Positions 1 through 11,100 of a DNA stretch of 64,000 nt are shown here, in pieces (position 1 is the first letter of the stretch; each line of letters opens with the position of its first letter). Origin of the DNA: Nymphalis io. Lineage: Eukaryota > Arthropoda > Insecta > Lepidoptera > Nymphalidae. The stretch spans positions 2,976,001 to 3,040,000 of the forward strand of contig NC_065898.1 in NCBI RefSeq assembly GCF_905147045.1, in the 5' to 3' direction. The position numbers were made by a program, and so were the translations under genes. Below the pieces are notes generated by a model, which ran no database searches, had not been told where the DNA came from, and saw only the letters and a list, made by a program, of their open reading frames with translations.

Positions 1-884
1 AGCAAATATTCACGTCAATCCACAGAGGTCCGGAGTTAAATGAAGAAATCTTAACATTCAATATAAAACACTGCGTTTTCCATAAACATCGAACATCGAA
101 ATCGAAAAATCGAACGATGACATAATTTCATCCACAAAAACTTATGACAATAGGCACTTCGGTTGAAAAGACGGATCTAAAATGTAACTGTGTTTTATAA
201 AAACCGATAAGTCATACCATCGATAAGTTAGTGCGGATCAAGGACTTGAATTTATTAAATTAAATTTCTGTATATATTATTATAACGTACCAATCACAAT
301 TTATTACGTTATATAATTCTAAGAATCATGACGGTCAAATTGTTCTTTAATTGCATTAAATATTAAACTATAACATCCGTGAGCCAAAGCTTCTTACCTC
401 GGTCGTGTCTAGAAGGTTATACGTACGGTAATAAAATTTAACAATGGACGGAAATTAAAGATGATTTTGACTAAATTTTTATCTTAAGATAATTGATTAG
501 AACAAATTGTTAATATTCATTTTACAAGTTCATTTTTTGAGGCGTACAAGTTTAAAGTTAAGAAATCTGATTAACTAAAAATATTTAGTCAAATATCTAT
601 AGCGTGTTGTTTTGTATGTATTCATTATCAAATACCTTGTATTCATTACCATTGTTATAAGTAATATATCTCATTAGCTGAGTTATAATTCGTTATCAGT
701 TCAATCAAAATTCAAATCACTCAGAAGTTAAATTCCGTAAAGAGCGTTGAACGAATTTATATTTGAATAATTTATAAGATATACATAAGTATATTAAGAA
801 ACGATACACCTTATTGTTTACATAAGAAAAATGAAGAAAGAACAAGACTGCAACATGTGTTAAATATATCTTTTTTTTATAGTA
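1..884. other. AT-rich intergenic sequence, nothing recognised
   Basis: The stretch is AT-rich with short open frames only. I see no conserved motif, splice-bounded exon or repeat that I recognise before the SINE starting near 885. Confidence 0.5.
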
Positions 885-1125
885 TAGGTAGGTGGATGAC
901 CTGTGGCCACCGGATGGTAAGTCACCAACGCCCATAGACATTGTCATTGTAAGAAATGTTAATGCTTAGATCGTCAATGCGCCGCCAACCTTGGGAACTA
1001 AGATGTTATGTCCCTTGTACCTGTAATAACACTGGCTCACTCACCCTTCAAATCGGAACACAACAATACCAAGTACTGAAGTTTTGCGTTTAGAATAGTG
1101 GGTGCATAGTCGGTGGGTGGTACCT
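885..1125 (+). repeat. SINE family 1 copy (5' part), interrupted by a LINE
   Basis: This begins with a short T-run followed by the family's 'ggccaccggatggtaagtca' block, then the 'cgcccatagacattg' and 'ctggctcactcacccttcaa' blocks that recur throughout the window (for example 31010-31235, 52083-52372 and 56768-56995). The copy is cut by the LINE at 1126-4302; its remaining 3' part resumes at 4303. It resembles butterfly SINEs of the Metulj type, but that name is from memory and was not checked. Confidence 0.75.
1111..1125. repeat. Left target-site duplication of the R1-like LINE
   Basis: The 15 bases cggtgggtggtacct are repeated exactly at 4303-4317, on either side of the LINE. This marks the element as one target-primed insertion. 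Confidence 0.85.
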
Positions 1126-4100
1126 TTTTTTTTTTTTTTTTTCTCGCTGGAAAAACACATTTATGTGTTTCCCCCACATAAGGTGGGGGGGTATGTGGGA
1201 CTCGCCGGCGCTGAAGGCGCCGGAATACCCACTAAAAAACCAGCGGTACCCACTCCATCTTGTCGGGGGACGTCACGGGATCGCTTGCGCATACTACCGT
1301 GCCGTCCCGACGGTTGGCCCGCTTCTGCGGGCCTCCAAATCCTAGGGGGCACTCGGGGTACAGAGACCCTCTGGCCCCGGCGACACTCACGGCGGGAGGA
1401 GAAGATGCGCATAGCGCTGGCGTCTTCTCCCCGGTCTTCTTCGACGAAGCGGGTCAGCGGAGGCACTCTCCTCGCGCTCCCGCTCCGCGGCCTCCTTCTG
1501 CGACATGACATTTTCGCAGAAGGAGACCATCTCCATCCAGCACCTTTCGCTACCAAGCATGGCATTTATCACGCTCGGCAGCGAAAGGTCTCCGCCGATT
1601 AAAGTCGCCAGGGAAAGACGCTGAGGCCCCCAAGCGGCACACTCCATCAGAGTGTGGCATGCCGTGTCCGTAGGCGCACCACACTCGTGGCAGGAGGGCG
1701 TTACCTCCCGCCTGACTATTCCGTGCAGGTACTTACCGAAGCACCCATGTCCAGTAAGCACCTGAGTCAGTCTGAAGGTCAGTGTGCCGCCTTTTCTCGT
1801 TACCCAGCGACTCAAGTGGGGACGGATCGCCTCCACTGTCGCCAGGCCTGCTGATGGGGACCTCAGATCCTCCTCCCACCTGCGAATCAGGGCTTGCTGG
1901 GCGAGAGTCCTGATTCGCAGCACCTCCTCCAACCCTGGACGGTCGCCACGCGACCTCACTTCCGCCCGGAACCGGTACACTTCCGCGAGCACCTCCGCCT
2001 GGAGCTCCCAAGGCGGATCGCCCGCGAGAAGTGTTGCCGCCGTCCACGACACCGTACGATATCCGCGTATCACCCTCACCGCTATGATTCTTTGCGGCCT
2101 TCGCAAGAGAACCTTGTTCCGAGCGGTGAGAGCGTCCACCCAGATGGGAGCACCGTACAGAGCCATGGACCGCACAACACCGGCGTATAATCGCCGGCAT
2201 GGCGTTTCCGGCCCTCCTACATTTGGTAGGAGCCGGCTTAAGGCAGCAGCAGCGTTGATGAGCTTCGGGCCAAGTTGGACAAAATGCTGCCCGAAGCTCC
2301 ATCTTCCGTCCAGGGTCAGGCCCAGATACTTCATGTGGGCCTGCACCTTAATCACCGTCCCCTGGACGGTGATAAACGCCCCTCGAGGGGGGCCTCGACG
2401 TGGACCGTGGAATAAGAGGGCCTCCGTTTTTGAGATGGAGACCCTCAAGCCCAACATTCCTATGCGGTCCACTGTGAGCGACGTACCGACTTCGGCCAGG
2501 CGAGCCGCCTCCTGATAATTCCGCCCTGTCGCCGTGATGAGAGTGTCGTCCGCATAGCACAACACCCCCATTCTGGGAAGGACGGATGTCCGCAGGAGCC
2601 AGTCGAAGCCAACGTTCCACAGAATTGGGCCGAGAACTGACCCCTGCGGAACGCCACAGCCTACCCGACGCCGGACAAGACGCCCATCGCCCCCCTCCCA
2701 GAGGACTACCCGGTCCTGGAGGTATGCCCCCAACAGCCTCCTGAGATAGGAAGGCACCCCGTGGTATCGGAGTGCCTCCCCAATAGTCTCGAAAGGAAGA
2801 CTATTGAAGGCGTTCGCAACATCTATCGATACCGCCAGAACTACGTCCCCTCGGGCCACCGCATCCGTGGTCCGGGTTTTCAGGGCGTCCAGGGCGTCGA
2901 TAGTTGATCGACCCGCCCTGAACCCGTACTGAGCCTCTGACAGACCCGGCCCCACCTCGTCGAGGTGCTGAATAAGACGGGCAGCGAGAATTTTTTCGAA
3001 GAATTTGCCCGTCTCGTTCAGCAGCACAATCGGCCTGTATGCCGAGGAAGAATCTGGCGGTCGACCTTGCTTTGGCAACAAGACCAACTTTCCCTCTTTC
3101 CAAGGCTTCGGAAACTGCCCGCTGCACAGACATTGGTCGAACAGCTCCCGAAGCCTTACGCCTAGGTATTCCAGAGCGTCACATAGAACACGCCCTGGAA
3201 TCCCGTCTGGGCCCGGCGCAGTGTTTTTGGCCCTCAAGCGGTCGAAGGCCACCTCCATCTCCCGCTCCGTGATCAGTGGTGGAGCCACTGTGTCGTCAAT
3301 CATAGAGCGAGGGACCATCTGTGGAGGGACATGCTCACCTGGATGGGGGAAAAGTTCCCCGACCAGGCGCAGGAGGAGATCCGATGACATTGTCTCTGTC
3401 ACGGGGGCACCCTGCGTGCGGAATTTTCCACGCACACCGCGGAACGGACGCCCCCAGGGGTCCCGGTTCAGGCCCGCCAGTAGTTCTTCCCTAGCTTTCT
3501 CCTTGGCCTGACTTATCGCCAGCTGTAGGTCTTTTTTTAGCTGACGATAAGCGGCCAATAGCTGTCCCTCCAAGTCCGCATCCAAACCGTTGCGCCTCCT
3601 ACAACGGACGTAAGCCCTTCGCGCCCGGCTGCACGTCGCCCGAAGCTCTGCTATTTCGGGCGACCACCAATACACCTGCCGGCGCGGAACTCTTTGCCGG
3701 AACCTAGGCATGGCAGCATCGCAGACCTCTTTGAGGGCACTGCGCATGTGGCCCGCTAGCTCTTCTGCACTGGCGCCCTCCCACCTTCCTGTGGAACCCC
3801 ATCGCTGTACGATGGCAGCCTCCCTGGCCAGCTCACGATCTAGCTGGCTAAGAGACCACCTTGGAAGCGTGGTTGGCACCCTAGAGGGTTCCACCGACCT
3901 GCGAGAGGTAGAGATCTCAAACCGGATGTACCTGTGGTCCGACAGAGTCTCCACCTCCTCCTCTACTCTCCAATTCAACACTCTGCGTGCTACAGCATGG
4001 GTGGCGAAAGAGAGATCCACCACGGACCCCCCCTGTTGCCGCACGCACGTGTAAACCTGCCCCCTGTTGAGTAGGGACAGGCTGGAGAGAAGTGCCCACA

Positions 4101-4302
4101 CCTGAATAGCCCTTCCTCGCGGATTCGTGGCAGGGTTGCCCCAGGCACGTGACTTAGCATTGAAGTCGCCCAAGACCAGTATCGGCCTCGGTGACTGCCT
4201 GGTCACCGCAGCTCTGATCGAGCCGAGATAAATCTCGAACTCCGCCAGGCCGCGGTTGGGAGAGAAGTACGTACCCACAACAACGAATTCTCTCCACCCT
4301 GC
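1126..4302 (-). mobile_element. R1-like non-LTR retrotransposon, 5'-truncated, minus strand
   Basis: Bounded by a 15-bp direct repeat (1111-1125 and 4303-4317). A T-run at about 1126-1142 is the poly(A) tail read on the minus strand. It has a 3' UTR of about 240 bases (1143-1386) and one long ORF that runs into the 5' truncation point. The same 3' UTR family occurs as a short fragment at 31724-31899. The element is much richer in GC than the surrounding DNA. The open ORF and exact target duplication suggest a fairly recent insertion. Confidence 0.9.
1387..4302 (-). CDS. LINE ORF2: endonuclease (partial), reverse transcriptase, CCHC finger
   Basis: The open frame has no start of its own; it is already open at the truncation at 4302 (a GTG at 4276-4278 is residue 1 in my numbering, but is not a real start). 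Visible are the C-terminal half of an APE-type endonuclease (LGDFN at 36-40, SDH at 113-115), an RT domain with SIDVANAF around 484-491, PQGSVLGP around 544-551 and the catalytic YADDT at 575-579, and a C-terminal finger Cys863, Cys866, His875, Cys880. The order EN-RT-CCHC fits the R1 clade. About 970 residues remain. ORF1 and the first part of the endonuclease are missing, so the copy cannot move on its own. No stop or frameshift interrupts the remaining frame. The protein would nick DNA and reverse-transcribe its RNA at the target. Confidence 0.9.
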   Translation of the reverse strand, partial: AGWREFVVVGTYFSPNRGLAEFEIYLGSIRAAVTRQSPRPILVLGDFNAKSRAWGNPATNPRGRAIQVWALLSSLSLLNRGQVYTCVRQQGGSVVDLSFATHAVARRVLNWRVEEEVETLSDHRYIRFEISTSRRSVEPSRVPTTLPRWSLSQLDRELAREAAIVQRWGSTGRWEGASAEELAGHMRSALKEVCDAAMPRFRQRVPRRQVYWWSPEIAELRATCSRARRAYVRCRRRNGLDADLEGQLLAAYRQLKKDLQLAISQAKEKAREELLAGLNRDPWGRPFRGVRGKFRTQGAPVTETMSSDLLLRLVGELFPHPGEHVPPQMVPRSMIDDTVAPPLITEREMEVAFDRLRAKNTAPGPDGIPGRVLCDALEYLGVRLRELFDQCLCSGQFPKPWKEGKLVLLPKQGRPPDSSSAYRPIVLLNETGKFFEKILAARLIQHLDEVGPGLSEAQYGFRAGRSTIDALDALKTRTTDAVARGDVVLAVSIDVANAFNSLPFETIGEALRYHGVPSYLRRLLGAYLQDRVVLWEGGDGRLVRRRVGCGVPQGSVLGPILWNVGFDWLLRTSVLPRMGVLCYADDTLITATGRNYQEAARLAEVGTSLTVDRIGMLGLRVSISKTEALLFHGPRRGPPRGAFITVQGTVIKVQAHMKYLGLTLDGRWSFGQHFVQLGPKLINAAAALSRLLPNVGGPETPCRRLYAGVVRSMALYGAPIWVDALTARNKVLLRRPQRIIAVRVIRGYRTVSWTAATLLAGDPPWELQAEVLAEVYRFRAEVRSRGDRPGLEEVLRIRTLAQQALIRRWEEDLRSPSAGLATVEAIRPHLSRWVTRKGGTLTFRLTQVLTGHGCFGKYLHGIVRREVTPSCHECGAPTDTACHTLMECAAWGPQRLSLATLIGGDLSLPSVINAMLGSERCWMEMVSFCENVMSQKEAAEREREESASADPLRRRRPGRRRQRYAHLLLPP

Positions 4303-4317
4303 CGGTGGGTGGTACCT
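4303..4317. repeat. Right target-site duplication of the R1-like LINE
   Basis: Exact 15-base copy of 1111-1125. The interrupted SINE continues from here for only a few bases before family similarity is lost. Confidence 0.85.
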
Positions 4318-4942
4318 AAGGTAAGACCAATCTCTTTCAAATATTCAGACAAACTGGACAGTAAAGACTGTATCTAAAGGGATCAGAAAAAATATGAGCG
4401 CCTTATATATAAAATTAATTCACTTACTTTATTGCACACAATTTACAAACATATAATAACATATAATAACAAGTAGTACATTTAGTATGCAAAGGCATCA
4501 ATAAAAATAAAATCACCTACTGAAATATTTATGTTTTTTTTTGCCAGGATCATCTTATACTTAAAATTTATTGAAAACTTATAAACATAATACAAATATG
4601 TAATATACTAACATACATATACACTTATACATACATATAAACTTATATAAGAAATAAATAAGCATATACATATAATGATAGGATATAAGGGGAGCCGACA
4701 ACAACCTAGGCTCTCTACCGTCAATCTCACCTGCTCGTGGTACATTCTGCTAATCAACGAACGAGGCTCTGGCGACCGAAATCGTGGCGGTATAACCACA
4801 CAAATGCTGTAATCCGAAAATGCAAATCCTGATAGCGGGCAGCAGCGCTTGTAGTGAAAGATTTCTAGCCACTGCGGTCACCAATCCGCCTGCCTGCCTG
4901 GCAAAAGGCTGAAAAAAAATATAATAATACAACATGCTATAG
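4318..4942. other. AT-rich spacer, possible LINE 3' tail
   Basis: The block 4410-4470 contains a 'ttattgcacacaatttacaa' motif resembling the 3' ends of lepidopteran Jockey-like LINEs in reverse orientation (compare 63846-63880). It may be the 3' UTR of the decayed LINE next door. No gene is visible. Confidence 0.35.
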
Positions 4943-7345
4943 TTATATTGATAAATAATAATTATACAAACGACTCTTAAATATATTTATGGATTCAGCT
5001 TGAGGAATTTCTTGAGGCAGGGAATTCCATAGTTCGACTGCTTTCACCGTAAAGGAATTGCTGTAAATTTTAGTACAACTCAGAGGGATCAGCAATTTAT
5101 TGTTTTGCTCAGAGAGTAAATTGATTAATGTATAAGAGCCAAGGAAGGTAAACCTCTCTTGTAGGTACATTGGAGTTTGAGGATGGTAGAGTATGGTACA
5201 AAGCAAAGAAAGGACATGCATATTTCGACGCAACCTTATTGGCAGCCACTTTAGTGTCTTACGATGCTGGGTAATATGATCATATTATTTACGTAATCCA
5301 AATATGAAGCGAATACACATGTAAGCGCTCTAGTTTATTTAGCAGTTCCTCAGAAATATCTAAATAGACTGAGTCGGCATAGTCCAATAGGAGTAAAAGC
5401 AAAGTGTTGGCTAAGGCGAGTTTGGTTTTATACGGCATAAACTTTTTCCAGCGCCTGAGAGAGCCAATGGAGGCGAAAATTTTTCGACTCACTTCTACTA
5501 CTTGAGGAACCCAAGAGAGTGACTTATCTATTATTAGCCTTAAATTTTTAATCGTTGGGAGTAGTGGAAGCGCAGTGCCATTAAGAAGGATGGGAGGGAT
5601 TCGGGACTGATTAATTTTGTGCAATTGCTGGGAGCTGCTGATAATAGCCACCTGCGATTTCCTCGGATTTATTAAAAGTCCATATGAACGACACCATACT
5701 GCAATTTTTTCGGTTTCGGAATTTAATGTTTAGATAGCATTAGCGAGGTTGTTAATTGGTGTAGTTACGCATAACTTTAGATAATCGGCATAAATATGAT
5801 AATAACAGGAAAGAAGTGATAAGACGGAATTAATAAAAATAGAAAATAGCAACGGTGACAGAACGCTACCTTGCGGTATATCAGATTGAAGAAAACAAGA
5901 AGAAGATAAGATATTGTCAAAACTTAGGTACTGTTGCCTATCACATAGGTATGAACGAACCCAGTTTACGGTATCAGGTGATAAATTAAGCGCACGCAAC
6001 ATTGCTAAAAGTAAATCATGGTCGACATTATTAAACGCGTTACTAAAGTCAAGAAGAACAATGATTGTAATGAGTTTTGCATTGTCGATTTGCAAATTGA
6101 ATGTCATCGCATATTTTGACAAGCGCTGCAATTGTGCTATATCCATTACAAAACCTGACTGAAGTGGGCTAAGGAAATTGTTACTGTTTAGATATAGATA
6201 AAGTTGAGAATAGACAACACGTTCAAGGACTTTGGATAAGAAAGGCAGGATGGAAATTGGACGAAAATGTAGGTTGGTGGAAGGATTGGAGGTTTTCCGG
6301 ATAGGAATTATATAGGCAGTGCACCAAGCGCTAGAAAAGATACCAGTAGAAAGGGAAAAAATTATTATATGACATAGGACAGGCAGAATACAATCAAGGG
6401 ATAAGAGAATCATTCTTCTGCTAATAACATCACTGCCAACTGTATCAGACTTTATAGCAGTAATGTGTTTTTTGACGTCTATAGGAGACACAGGATTAAA
6501 TTCAAAGAATGGGCAATTAGGAATAGGCAATGAGGCAAGACATTTTATGGTGTTAATATTAGTTTGACCATCGATGATATTATTAGTGGTGAGGAAGGTG
6601 TTAAGAGAATGTTATGCAAGTTTTCACTCTTTTGACAACCTATTCCTAGAGATTTGAGAAATCTCCAGGTTTTACTGGGGTTATTGTGCTCAAGAAAAGA
6701 ATGTATAAATTTACGTTGTGCATCACGGCAAACTCTGCTACAGCAATTACGTAACTTTTTGTACTCTAGAAGATTAGCATCAGTAGGCCTGATTTTGTAT
6801 TTAAATTTAGCAGTATTTTAACTATCAATAATTTAATATCCTGAGTTAGCCATGCTGCAGGAAGATGATATGATTATATCTAAGCTTAACCGGTCTGACA
6901 GGTGCATGCAAGTCAAACAATTGTACAAGCTGAGAGTTAAATATATTTAATTTATCTTCCATTAATTGGGAGTTAAATACTGTCTTAAAGTCTGTGTTAT
7001 TAAAATTATAAAAGCTAAGGCGCATAATAACAGTAGGCTTAGCTTTAGGTGGTCGAATTATGTAGGATAGGAAAACGTTTCAGTAGGTAACTCGCCGTGC
7101 GTCACGACATGATCAACGGAAGACACTAACATCAAGTCTAAAACAGAAGGTGAGCAATTAGGAAAGAAATGAGTGGCGTTGGTTGGAAGAATATTAAGAT
7201 TGGAACTGTTTAAAACATTTCTAAGGCGATTATTGGATAAGGCATGTATTGAAGTCACCCATTATAGTTGTATGGTCTACCGTAGGTACATGCAGCTCAA
7301 GAAGGTTTTCAAAATCGTCAAAATAATTGATATGAAGAGACGGCA
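4943..7345 (-). mobile_element. Decayed Jockey/CR1-like LINE (endonuclease and RT remnants)
   Basis: Minus-strand fragments in several frames can be ordered into one LINE. A GDFN endonuclease motif lies near 7240-7250, followed by an endonuclease tail (LDLMLVSSVDHVVTHGELP, about 7085-7145). RT pieces occur at 5730-6530, including IPQGSVLSPLLFSIFIN and a catalytic box reading YADY where YADD is expected. A fingers/thumb-like piece lies at 5289-5651. The last piece, 4943-5233, ends in the VELWNSLP motif typical of the C-terminus of this LINE group. Frameshifts and stops between pieces and the lost catalytic Asp show it is dead. Confidence 0.8.
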
Positions 7346-8132
7346 TATATTATATACAGGTTTATATAGAGGTAAAACTATAAATTTGTATATGCTAGCC
7401 AGTTTTATTGCAATTCGTACCATGCGCCATACATGTAATTCTTTTTCGTGATACGTGAAACAGTTTTTATACTGCATACATACACAAATTTTAAATTAAG
7501 ATTCGTCATTTATCTCCGCTCATAGATTGTTAAAGAGAAAAAAATATTAAATAATCCATTTGTCGTTCATTCCATTCCATAAAAGTATATTTAGAGATAG
7601 CTTTTAAAAGTAAATCCAAGTTCGAGTACTTTCGGTCAAGCCGGATGTTGGTAGGTAAATTCCAGGCGGCCTGTGGGCCCTCGGCTTAGGATACCGCCGA
7701 CATCGGGACATCACACATATGTGATTACACTGGCTCACTTATCTTTAAAATGGGCTCACAACAATACAAAGTACTTCATTCATTCATTAATACTTATTTA
7801 TTATTTTTAAGCAAAATTAATACATACATACGGCACGGCTACTTTAAATTTGGAGTAGGTAAATAAAATTAATTGTTTTGTTTAAATTGTTTTTAATATA
7901 TATTGAATAATAATAACGTTATAGAACTATCATTATTTTTGTTTTAATCTTATTTATGATCATTTTTAACTAAAAATTTACAATACTAATTATATCTCAA
8001 ATTTTAAGCGATAATTTTAAACAAATATTTAAATTTATACAAATCTCCTGGTTTTTATTTTTTTACGTCTAATTGACATTGATTTTCATTGTGTTATTAG
8101 GCTTAAAAATAAAGATAAGTAATTATAATATA
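7346..8132. other. Intergenic, partial SINE family 1 fragment
   Basis: The only recognised sequence is a short family 1 SINE remnant at about 7715-7775 (ctggctcact, then cacaacaata). The rest is AT-rich and featureless. Confidence 0.4.
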
Positions 8133-8138
8133 TTTATT
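8133..8138 (-). terminator. Poly(A) signal of the lysozyme gene
   Basis: AATAAA on the minus strand, 58 bases downstream of the lysozyme stop codon. This is a plausible cleavage signal. Confidence 0.6.
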
Positions 8139-8195
8139 CATAAATAGTTAAAGATTTTTTGAGCAAAAGACATTTTTAAAGCTAAATCCTGTGTC

Positions 8196-11100
8196 TTAGC
8201 CTTGCGCTGCAGCTACAGTTGCTACGCACTGGTTGAAATCGTTGACGTACTTAAAAGGTAGGTCACCGGCACACCCGTAACCTCCTTTCTTGTGGATTGC
8301 CATATAATCATAGCAATTCACGACACCATCGCCATTGCAATCCTGGAAATAAAAAAATAATTTGTAAATGTTTATTAGACTCAAGTCTTCCTTCTGAATT
8401 TCAGTCACGGCGGCCATTTTTAACGAAATCTAGCCAGCTATACAGATATAAAGGGCATAAGTGAATGCCCAAACTCAGATAGATAGTCTCTTTTCCTTCA
8501 TTTATATGGTTCAATGCAGCGGATATCCGAAATGAAGGAAGATAACTGATTGCCTTGTATTGCCAACTTCATAACTCTAGGTTGTTTTTGAGAATTTCTT
8601 AATTTAAATACTCGATAACTTTTTATTTAGTCCGGAATCTTGTAATTTCCTTTCATAATATGATAGGACGGCAATCCTATAATAGAGGGAGTCAGGCTTT
8701 AGACCAATACGGTTTTACTTCCTTTCCGAGGCATGGGGTTGTAACACTACCAACGTCATAACTAAGGGCTGAGGTATTTTTTAAAGAAACACATAATTAC
8801 GCAACAAAAAGAAAAGGTATAGTATAGCAAAGCAAAATCTTTTATATAAAAATTCAAATCGGGTGATATTTTTTAATGAAGTGTCAATAAAACGCAAATT
8901 ATTAAACTAGTTTCATGACATCATGGCCAAATCATTTGACCGTGCTAAATATGGAGAATTATGTAAATTAGGTTCTTAACACGGAATAACAAAGTACAAT
9001 ACATACGCAGTATACTAAATATGTAATAAAACAGAACTTAAAAGATTTTAGGTGATTGGATGGTCAAATAGATAGACTATATATAGTCAGCACCATTGAA
9101 TTCTCTTGTGCTAATTTTTTTTCTATAATATATCGCATCATTGTTGTTGGTGAACAAAACATCGTGTGGAAAGTCGAAACCACACACACAAGTTGGCTGG
9201 TGGTAGGGCTTTGTGCAAGCTCGTCTGGGTAAGTACTATCCACTCATCAGATATTCTGAGCAAAACATCAGAACTTGGTTTTCCGGTTTGAAGAGTAAAT
9301 GAGCCAGTGTTAGGCTCGAAGGGTAAACAAGCACAAGAGACATAGCATCTTAGTTCCCAAGGTTGGTGGCGCATTGGCGATATAAGCGATGGTTAACATT
9401 TCTTACAATGCCAATGTCTATGGGCGTTGGTGACCACATACCATTAGGTGGCCCAAATGCTCGTCCGCCTACCTATTTTTATTAAAAAACCTGTAAGTTG
9501 CGGATAAAAATCTACCACATATGGATCCAACGGTCTGAGCAGCGTGGTGCAATAAACTTTACATCTTCTCTTCAAAAGAGTGGAAGCATTAGACCAATAT
9601 TAATAACAGACTGAACTTTATCAAAATAATCATATCATAAATGAGCATATATGTTTCTTTAAATGTATAACGCGGTCGTATATATAATCAATGTGTCAAA
9701 TGGTTTGTAAATTGATTATTCTTAAAAATATCTCAGATTTAAGGATGGTCATTTAAAAATTCGATGATAAAAAATTTAAAAAAAGAAATCATAACTTAAA
9801 AAAATATCTTGAATGATTTATATTATAAAAAATATTCCTTTATTAGCATTAATGTGAATACCAAAGGCAGATATGTCTTACGAATATATTAATTAGGTTA
9901 AACTGGTTCATATTATCATAGGACCTTTATTAATAATATCAATAAATCGTTTGTTTATTTTTGTTTAAGTTAGCTAGTGACATTGATGATCTCATGTCAT
10001 GCGACTGTATGCAAATTTCAATAACGTTGCGATATCCAACATAAATATATCAATGCTTATTCCCGCCTACGATTATTATCATGGATACTTTATTTAAAAC
10101 TAGCTATCGTCCGCGGCTTCGCTCGCGTATTCGGGGTGTGGGTGTTTGCAAAATTTTGTAATGATCAGTTTAGTCATTAAAGCGTAACAAATAAACAAAT
10201 ACTATTTGGCATTTGTAATATTAGTATTGCAGACCAAGTAATGTCATGTATTAGGTTGTGATTGAATCGCTATGAGGCGATGTGTTCTAGTTGTTAAGAA
10301 ATACATTACCTGGCCGAATTTCCTCATGTAATTCTGAACGGCCTCAGCTGCACAGTAGGGATTGTTTGTGCAGTCTGGATAAGCTGAAAATTAATTAATT
10401 AAAATATTAAATTTTCGTGTTACATAATACATATATTTTAGTTTCTGTTGACAAGACTTGCCATATTTGAAAACAGGATGTTTATAATATGGCAATATTT
10501 TTCGACCTGTCAAATTTGTTAAGAGATTTTGTACAAAATCGAAAAAATTGTCGAATATTGTGAAAGTAAAAAAATACATAATTAATAAATAGTAAAATAG
10601 AACATGTTCAATTATTTAGTTTAAAATGATAACAGGAAAACCAAGGAGATTCCTATCATTTTACGAAAAGCCACAATTATATGAATAATTATGTAGATAA
10701 TGCTTTTAATTAATTTAAAGAACAATATAAAGACGCAATTTTTATCTCTGTACCAGTTATTTAGAGCCTTAAAACCTTGGAAAATGTTCATGGTCAAAGC
10801 TTACTCATATTACGGATGAATCGATTCTGAGAATTTAACCCTGATGTGGGTCACGTATGCGGTTGAACATTTTTTTAAAGTCATGTGAAGTTTTCATTCT
10901 GTTTAAGTTAGATAAATAAAAAACATCTTAATATTAGGTATTTAAAAAGAGATTTACTTTTTATAATATAAGAATATAAACTATAAGGAGTATGCTTAAT
11001 TAATTGATAATCGTAGTAATTGTCTATGGGATAATATAAATATATATGTACAGGAAAATCAGTTTGTTGGTTTAGATTAACCATAAAAATAAACTTACCC

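Larger units (their letters stand above)
8343..10309 (-). other. Lysozyme intron 3 with SINE family 1 and RTE fragments
   Basis: It holds a reverse-orientation family 1 SINE at about 9185-9485 (gggctttgtgcaagctcgtc ... ccatagacattg read backwards), a short family 2 SINE tail at about 9527-9600, and an RTE-like tail at about 10095-10140 (ctagctatcgtccgcggctt). The rest is AT-rich with no gene. Confidence 0.65.

Noticed and set aside
1102..3511. Several plus-strand ORFs over the R1-like LINE
   Set aside because: They are antisense shadows of the GC-rich LINE coding frame.
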